Below the pieces are notes generated by a model. That model had not been told where the DNA came from and searched no databases. It saw only the letters and a program-made list of their open reading frames with translations. From Pseudomonadota bacterium (GTDB lineage: Bacteria > Desulfobacterota > Desulfobulbia > Desulfobulbales > SURF-16), in contig JAUVQZ010000020.1 in NCBI GenBank assembly GCA_030597865.1, forward strand, positions 1-20,689: a stretch of 20,689 bases of DNA, read 5' to 3'. The position numbers were made by a program, and so were the translations under genes. This document shows positions 15,690 through 20,689 of this stretch, one piece after another. The number at the start of each line of letters is the position of its first letter. Position 1 is the stretch's first letter.

Positions 15690-16547
15690 TTACTCGTTCA
15701 TTGATTCTTTAAGTTTCATAAAGCCGCTGTCTGTTTCCAGAATGATCTGGGCCAGGTCATCATCGGTAATGTCGATAAAATCACGGTAGCGACTGTCGAG
15801 CAGATAGCGCATGGCATCGGCGCCCGTATCCCGGCCAGTCATCATGGCCACAATATCACCCAGATGAACCGCGTAGACCAGGGAGCGATGCTCCTCCGCT
15901 GCCCTGGCTGGTTCATGGTGATAGCGGATGACAGAGGGCAAAGGCTCCGGCAGGTTCCAGTGGATGGCCAGGGCATACCCGGCCTGGGTATGGTCAATGC
16001 CCAGGAGTTTTTCCTCTGCAGAAGCATAGTCATCCACCTCTCCCTTGTCCAGAGAATCGAGGATGGTGGCCAGGGAGCCTTTGAGAAAATCGGAAACAAT
16101 GGCCTTGCCGATGTCGTGGAGAAGGCCGCAGGTAAAGGCAATATTGCTGTTGAGCGGCTCTTTGCTTAACTCGGCAACCCTTTTGGAGGCCAGGGCAGTG
16201 AGCAGGTTGTGGTCCCATAAACCGCCCTTGTGGCCATCGTAACCGGCCAGATCGCAGTGGGAAATCATCTCGGCCGTCTCACTCATCACCAGGGAGACAA
16301 GGACGTTTTCGCCGGCATAGGAGATGGCCCGTTCCAGGTCACTGATTTTGCTTTGCGGAGAAAAGGCCACGGAGTTGACCAGTTTAAGGGTCTTGGCGGT
16401 GAGGGCGGCGTCATACTTGATAACCCTGACAATATCCTTCAGGTCATGATTTGCCCGGCTGGCAACCGCCAGGAGCTCGACAGCACTGGGGGAGAGGAGT
16501 TTAACATCCTCGATAACCTTGAGTATGTCGTTTTTGGTTGCGACCAT
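15690..16547 (-). CDS. HDOD domain protein
   Basis: A 285-residue protein starting MVATKND. The ATG at 16547 is one base after the cheD stop, with TGGAG 8 nt upstream; the frame is open further but a longer start would run into cheD. The HDOD domain occupies about residues 10-210: LLSPSAVELLAVAS, IVRVIKYDAALTAKTLKLVNSVAF (typical helix), CGLLHDIGKAIVSDF (an HD dyad in an HDIGK context), and GIDHTQAGYALAIHWNLPEPL with YHHEP. HDOD proteins are signalling modules, often near chemotaxis or two-component genes, and many lack the full metal-binding set of HD hydrolases. Its place between cheD and a CheY-like receiver suggests a role in the same output pathway, though the partner is unknown. Confidence 0.88.
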   Translation of the reverse strand: MVATKNDILKVIEDVKLLSPSAVELLAVASRANHDLKDIVRVIKYDAALTAKTLKLVNSVAFSPQSKISDLERAISYAGENVLVSLVMSETAEMISHCDLAGYDGHKGGLWDHNLLTALASKRVAELSKEPLNSNIAFTCGLLHDIGKAIVSDFLKGSLATILDSLDKGEVDDYASAEEKLLGIDHTQAGYALAIHWNLPEPLPSVIRYHHEPARAAEEHRSLVYAVHLGDIVAMMTGRDTGADAMRYLLDSRYRDFIDITDDDLAQIILETDSGFMKLKESMNE

Positions 16548-16548
16548 C

Positions 16549-17069
16549 CTATAATCTCCAGTCCTCTTTTCCAGGTGAAGAGAGGGTAATCCTGCCATTT
16601 TTGGCGCTCAGGGTTACGGTTCTGCTTATGGTACCGCCCACATCTTCGGTGCGGGGGCTGACCCCGTATTTCCAGAGAACTTTTTTTACGGCCAGGACAT
16701 TTCTCGCGCCGATATTAAAGACATTGTTTGGATCCATGATCTGGGCACCGCCGGCAATTTTGGCAATCATCTGCTTGGGGCCACCGGAACAACCCAGGGC
16801 CATCATCTCCCTGATCAGGGCAGGGATGCCGGTATCGGCAAAATAACCAGGTTTACCCTGGGCCTTGGTGGGATTAATGGATGATTCGGGCAGGGCAACA
16901 TGCACCATACCAACGATCCTGGTCTTAGGATGGATGAGCATAACAGCAACGCATGACCCAAGGGCATAGGTTTTAATGAGCTCGGGTGGATTTTTTGAGG
17001 CTCCAAGATCGCCAACGCCAAGTACTAAGATGATAGACCCCCGGAAAAAGTAGAAGAGAGAGGTTTCAT
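16549..17069 (-). CDS. cheD: CheD-like chemoreceptor glutamine deamidase, 5' end unresolved
   Basis: CheD deamidates specific glutamines on methyl-accepting chemoreceptors and can partner CheC-type phosphatases. The conserved core is clear: LGVGDLGASKNPPELIKTYALGSCVAV, MVHVALPES, GKPGYFADTGI, KIAGGAQIM, NIGARNVLAVKKVL and EDVGGTISRTV. The catalytic set Thr-Cys-His is in KTY, GSC and MVH. The only ATG in this frame is at 16941, which is downstream of the catalytic Thr and Cys and cannot be the true start. Upstream the frame is open for another 70-odd codons to a TAG near 17155 without any ATG, GTG or TTG. An ATG in another frame at 17069 would give a 173-residue protein, normal for CheD, if one base were added near the five-G run (17038-17042). 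The 5' boundary given here assumes that. It is the first gene of the operon with the HDOD, receiver, CheX-like and DUF255 genes. Confidence 0.8.
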
Positions 17070-17258
17070 TCTCAGAAATGGGGGCTGGCTTGTCAAATGG
17101 ATTTTTAAGAAGGATCTCATCACGGCAATAAATAACATAACTGTTCAGGGTAAGCTATAAATTGGCCTAAACTGGGTACCGTACCTATCCAGGTAAGCAT
17201 AGACTCCGAAATGAGCGAAGATGGGGGTGGAGCTGAATAGGCACCAATTAACAGGGGC

Positions 17259-19394
17259 TTAACCAGAGGGAGGGGTATGGACAATGAGCATGGGTATTTG
17301 GCTGTTCTGGCTGACGGCGTCGGCCAGGGAGCCGAAAATCATCCGTTGAAACGAGCTGCGCCGGGGAGCGCCCATGACCACCAGATCGTGGGACGCCGCC
17401 TCCTTGTGGATGGTTTCCAGGCGCGATTCAGACTTGACCACCTTGCACCGAAAGCCGTGCTGGGTCTTGATCTGGTGCATGATCAACCAGTCCTCCAGCT
17501 CTTTTTCCTTCTTGGCCATATCCTGGGCCGGCTGATCATAGGGCAGGAGGTGGAGAAGGGTGATGGAATGCTCACCCACCTTGGAAAGGGCCTTGATCAC
17601 CGATCTTACCTCGTCGAGCTGGTCCATGGAGACCAGGGGCACCAGAATCCTCTCGGTGTGTAATACCCCGTGAAAGCGTACCACAATAACCGGGCAGACG
17701 GCTATCTCAGCCACCCGTTCCACCACCTTCTGAAAGCCCTGGATGGTTCCCTCAATGGGATAGCCGATGACCATGCCCTTGGTCTGGTTACGGACAACGG
17801 TGAGGGAAAGGGCCTGGGCCACATGGTCGCTGCGCACCAGTTTTTTCTGGAGGGGGTAGCCCATGGAGCGTACCTCTTCCTCCTCCTTGGCAAAAAGGGC
17901 ATCTTCGTCCGCCACCTTTCTCCTGGGGGAGATCACCCGCACGGCCATGGGTTCCGCCCCTAGATGGTGGGCGTAGATAGTGGCCAGGCGGGCAAGGCCG
18001 ATGACCGTGGCTTGGTGGGCGGCGCCAAACATGACCACCCCATCCCTTTTGTCAGGTGGGACCAGCTTCTGCCATATCCAGGGCACGATGGTGATGCCGG
18101 CTGTGGAGCGCAGCTTTTCGGTACATTCTTGGGCCGACAGGCCCTCATAGCCGGGCCGGGGTCTAATGGTAAGCTCGTCAGTACCCACCTCCCCCGCCTT
18201 TACCAGGGCAAAACGGGCCATCAGCGGCCCAAAAAGCTCGGAGAGCACCACACCGGTGAGCACCACCGGTGTAATAATGGCGGCCAGCTCAGAAAGGCTG
18301 GGGGTGGCTGAGATAAGAAAGATAAGACCAATGGCGACACCGGCTTGGGGGGCCAGGGCATAGCCAAGGTAACGCTGGACAGGGAGGGGGGCGCGGGCCG
18401 CCTTGGCCCCGGTATGGGCCCCGATAATTTTACCGGCAAGGCGAACAAAGAAATAGCAGAGACCAATGATGCCGGAGGCGCCCAGGGCAGAGATATGAAG
18501 CTGTGAACCGGCCAGGGCAAAGAAGAGGATATAGATGGGGGGCTCAAAATCATGGAGGGCACGGAAGAGGCGGACATCCCTCTTGTCACGGTTTATCAGG
18601 GTACAGCCTGCGGCCATACCGGCCAACAGGGGGGAGAGGTTGAGGAGGCTGGCCGTTTCACCGCAGAGCAGGAGCAGGGCCAGGCCGGCGGACAGCATTT
18701 CACCACGCTGTTTGAGCCTGTGGAGGACAAAGTCAATGAGCAATCCGGTGAACACCCCCAGCAGCAGGGCAAGGAGTATTTCCCGGCCGCTCATCACAAC
18801 AGTGGCCAAAAAGGAGCCCTGGGTGCTGGCCAGCAGATTGCCGGCCGTTGCCATGGCCACTCCAAAGGCCATAATGGCCATGCTGTTGTTGATGGCCACC
18901 ACGGCAATGAGGCTGGAGGTCAGGGGGCCACGGGCCTCCAGTTCCCGGACAACATGGAGGGTACTGGCCGGGGCCGTGGCCACGGCCACGGCAGCCAGCA
19001 GGATGGCGAGGGAGAGCAGCTTGGGAAAGTCCAGGACGGGATTGCTGGCCTGAGTGTAATGGGCCGCAAAAAAACAGGCGATGGCCACCAGGACAAAGGT
19101 GATGGTGGTTTCAGCAAGGGCAATATAGCCCACGGTGCGAGCCACCTTTTTGAGCTCCTTAAATTCAATATGCTCACCAATACCAAAGGCGATGAGCATC
19201 AGGGCGATTTCAGTGAAATGGCTGAGGCGGTGGCCCACCAGGTCTTCGGTGATAACGCCAAACCCAGAGGGCCCCATGAGGAGGCCTGCCAGGATATAAC
19301 CGGTAACAGAGGGGAGCTTGAAGTATTTTCCCAGGTAGGAAACAGCAAGACCGGCAGCAAGGAGAAGGGCAAGGGCAAGGGTAACTTGTTCCAT
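17259..19394 (-). CDS. CPA2-type cation:proton antiporter with C-terminal Usp-like region
   Basis: A 711-residue membrane protein. Residues about 5-390 contain some 12-13 hydrophobic helices of the KefB/NhaA superfamily (YFKLPSVTGYILAGLLMGPSGFG, IALMLIAFGIGEHIEF, TAPASTLHVVRELEARGPLTSSL). Residues about 430-710 are soluble and look like two universal-stress-protein units. The second, more regular one starts at ERILVPLVSMDQLDE and ends VVMGAPRRSSFQRMIFGS, close to the ATP-binding pattern G-X2-G-X9-G(S/T) but with Arg for the second Gly. The helix expected to hold the ion-binding Asp pair reads VVAINNSMAIM: Asn169-Asn170 instead of Asp-Asp or Asn-Asp. The role is presumably monovalent cation/H+ exchange or its regulation, with the Usp tail as a nucleotide-responsive gate, but transport is uncertain given the missing Asp. 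GGGGAG lies close to the ATG at 19394. It is transcribed away from hrpB. Confidence 0.87.
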   Translation of the reverse strand: MEQVTLALALLLAAGLAVSYLGKYFKLPSVTGYILAGLLMGPSGFGVITEDLVGHRLSHFTEIALMLIAFGIGEHIEFKELKKVARTVGYIALAETTITFVLVAIACFFAAHYTQASNPVLDFPKLLSLAILLAAVAVATAPASTLHVVRELEARGPLTSSLIAVVAINNSMAIMAFGVAMATAGNLLASTQGSFLATVVMSGREILLALLLGVFTGLLIDFVLHRLKQRGEMLSAGLALLLLCGETASLLNLSPLLAGMAAGCTLINRDKRDVRLFRALHDFEPPIYILFFALAGSQLHISALGASGIIGLCYFFVRLAGKIIGAHTGAKAARAPLPVQRYLGYALAPQAGVAIGLIFLISATPSLSELAAIITPVVLTGVVLSELFGPLMARFALVKAGEVGTDELTIRPRPGYEGLSAQECTEKLRSTAGITIVPWIWQKLVPPDKRDGVVMFGAAHQATVIGLARLATIYAHHLGAEPMAVRVISPRRKVADEDALFAKEEEEVRSMGYPLQKKLVRSDHVAQALSLTVVRNQTKGMVIGYPIEGTIQGFQKVVERVAEIAVCPVIVVRFHGVLHTERILVPLVSMDQLDEVRSVIKALSKVGEHSITLLHLLPYDQPAQDMAKKEKELEDWLIMHQIKTQHGFRCKVVKSESRLETIHKEAASHDLVVMGAPRRSSFQRMIFGSLADAVSQNSQIPMLIVHTPPSG

Positions 19395-19708
19395 CTCCCC
19401 AGCTTAACATTCTCCGCCTTGCTTGTCGAAACCTGTTCATGACCTGAACAATTAATGCCGCCAGACAGGGGGATAATCCATGGCGGCCTGGACCAAGGCG
19501 GAGAAGGGAGGCTTGGGGGGCAGGAAAAGAAAAAGGACAGGGAGAAATCCAGCCCTTTCTTATGTAAAAATTTCAGCCCGGCTGGTTAACGATATGGAGC
19601 CCTGTCTCTTTCATAAAAACCTGAAGAACTTCTCTTTTTTCAGTGGTAGAAGAAGGTTGCCACCCTTTAGTTAAAAAAGTTTTCCAGCCTCAAGAGGAAT
19701 AAAAAGCC
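19395..19708. other. Divergent intergenic region between the antiporter gene and hrpB
   Basis: No supported gene lies in these 314 nt. They must hold the promoters for both flanking genes. Two inverted repeats lie near the antiporter start: TGTTCA-N5-TGAACA (19434-19450), the shape of a dimeric repressor site, and GCCGCCA/TGGCGGC (19457-19463 with 19481-19487). The Shine-Dalgarno of hrpB (GAGGA, 19694-19698) is at the right end. A short open frame at 19480-19674 lacks family resemblance and is not counted. Confidence 0.4.
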
Positions 19709-20689
19709 GTGAATCTCCCCTCCCTGCCCATCAATGCGGTGCTTAACGATGTCCGTGCTGCCCTGGCCGATTGCCCGGCCGCGGTTCTTGCCGCCCCTCC
19801 CGGCTCGGGCAAGACCACCATCGTGCCCCTGGCCCTGGTTGATGAGCCGTGGCTTGCCGGGAAAAAGATCATCATTCTGGAACCCCGGCGTCTGGCGGCC
19901 CGCATGGCGGCAAAACGGATGAGCGATATTGCCGGTGATAGGGTTGGCGGCCTGGTTGGCTATCGCATCCGTTTTGATAAAAAAATCAGCCCCCGCACCC
20001 GGATCGAGGTGGTCACCGAGGGCATTCTCACCCGGATGATCCAGAACGACCCGGAACTTGCCGGCGTCGGCCTGGTGGTGTTTGATGAGTACCACGAGCG
20101 CTCCCTTGTTGCCGATCTGGCCCTGGCCCTCTGCCTGGATGCCAGGGAGCTTCGCGATGACCTGAAAATGATGATCATGTCGGCCACCATGGATACCTCC
20201 CGCATCTCCCAACTCCTGGGCGGGGCGCCGGTGATTGCCGGAGAAGGCCGCTGTTTTCCGGTAACGGTACACTATCTTCCCCGCCCATCCCCTGATTACC
20301 TTATTCCGCGCACGGTTAAGGCTATCCGTAAAGCCCTGGCAGAGCAGGTCGGTGACATCCTGGTTTTCCTGCCGGGCGTGGGGGAAATCAAGGCTGTGCA
20401 GAGGCAGATTGACGGTGATTTCCTCTGCCTGACCCTCTATGGCAACCTACCCCAGGCCAAGCAGGATCTCATTTTTGCCCGGACAGACAAAAGACGGCTG
20501 ATCTTGGCCACCCCCATTGCCGAAACCAGCATTACCATCGAAGGTGTCTCGGTTGTTATTGATTCCGGGCTCATGAAGACACCCCGTTTCTCTCCAACAA
20601 CCGGTTTGACATCTTTGCACACCGTTTCCACCTCCAAGGCCTCGGCTGACCAACGAACCGGCCGGGCCGGCAGAATGGGTCCAGGCAGC
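19709..20689 (+). CDS. hrpB: ATP-dependent RNA helicase HrpB, 5' part (runs off the window)
   Basis: The frame opens at GTG 19709 and stays open through the last base: 327 codons of a family whose members are usually about 800 residues. An in-frame stop lies three codons upstream and GAGGA at 19694-19698 precedes, so GTG is the start. DEAH-box superfamily 2 motifs are in order: motif I APPGSGKTT, Ia LEPRRLAARMAA, GYRIRFD, Ib TEGILTRM, motif II FDEYHERS (the HrpB-type variant of DEAH, with Tyr), motif III MSATMD, motif IV VFLPG, motif V TPIAETSITI, and QRTGRAGR (motif VI) just before the edge. HrpB is a cytosolic RNA helicase widespread in Proteobacteria, and its precise substrate is not settled. 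Confidence 0.93.
   Translation, partial: MNLPSLPINAVLNDVRAALADCPAAVLAAPPGSGKTTIVPLALVDEPWLAGKKIIILEPRRLAARMAAKRMSDIAGDRVGGLVGYRIRFDKKISPRTRIEVVTEGILTRMIQNDPELAGVGLVVFDEYHERSLVADLALALCLDARELRDDLKMMIMSATMDTSRISQLLGGAPVIAGEGRCFPVTVHYLPRPSPDYLIPRTVKAIRKALAEQVGDILVFLPGVGEIKAVQRQIDGDFLCLTLYGNLPQAKQDLIFARTDKRRLILATPIAETSITIEGVSVVIDSGLMKTPRFSPTTGLTSLHTVSTSKASADQRTGRAGRMGPGS

Noticed and set aside
18552..19442. 296-codon plus-strand frame opposite the antiporter
   Set aside because: It is Gly/His/Gln-rich with no domain; the minus strand encodes a clear 711-residue membrane protein.
19480..19674. 64-codon open frame upstream of hrpB
   Set aside because: No family, no good ribosome site, and it occupies the divergent promoter region.

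Overview
The window looks like chromosomal DNA of a Gram-negative, signalling-rich anaerobe. It is moderately GC-rich. It carries hybrid histidine kinases with PAS and Cache sensors, a CheD/HDOD/CheY/CheX cluster, an exported DUF255 protein, a KefB-type antiporter with a Usp tail, and a DisA_N-type diadenylate cyclase. This mix fits Desulfobacterota (the former Deltaproteobacteria, perhaps Desulfobulbales). That placement rests on family resemblance only; no rRNA or other marker gene is present. I see no tRNA, rRNA, CRISPR array, insertion sequence or transposase gene.

Left part (1-9883, all + strand): the 3' end of a peptidase-U32/TrhP-type tRNA-hydroxylation gene is followed by a sensory island. 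A PhnD-like periplasmic binding protein overlaps by 4 nt a membrane histidine kinase with no receiver. Next is an EvgS-like hybrid kinase with a fused SBP_bac_3 domain, then a Cache/PAS hybrid kinase. No response regulator with an output domain lies near these kinases, so their targets must be elsewhere. No ABC permease or ATPase lies near the binding protein, which points to sensing rather than transport.

Middle (9884-12576): a soluble diadenylate cyclase (c-di-AMP synthase) is read in two frames, with an apparent one-base shift near 10416-10423. It ends at a strong bidirectional terminator shared with a convergent gene for a pentapeptide-repeat lipoprotein. A palindrome-rich element lies beyond that gene.

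Right part (12577-17069, - strand): a tight operon reads cheD, HDOD protein, CheY-like receiver, CheX-like phosphatase, then an exported DUF255/YyaL protein. Junctions are 1-6 nt gaps or 11-17 nt overlaps. The cheD reading frame has no canonical start codon ahead of its catalytic Thr and Cys. A one-base indel near a run of five G would restore one. Beyond it are a cation:proton antiporter with a Usp tail (-) and, divergently, the 5' part of hrpB (+), which runs off the window.

The two most checkable oddities are the apparent single-base frame breaks in the diadenylate cyclase and cheD, both at homopolymers. They could be sequencing errors, real mutations or recoding.
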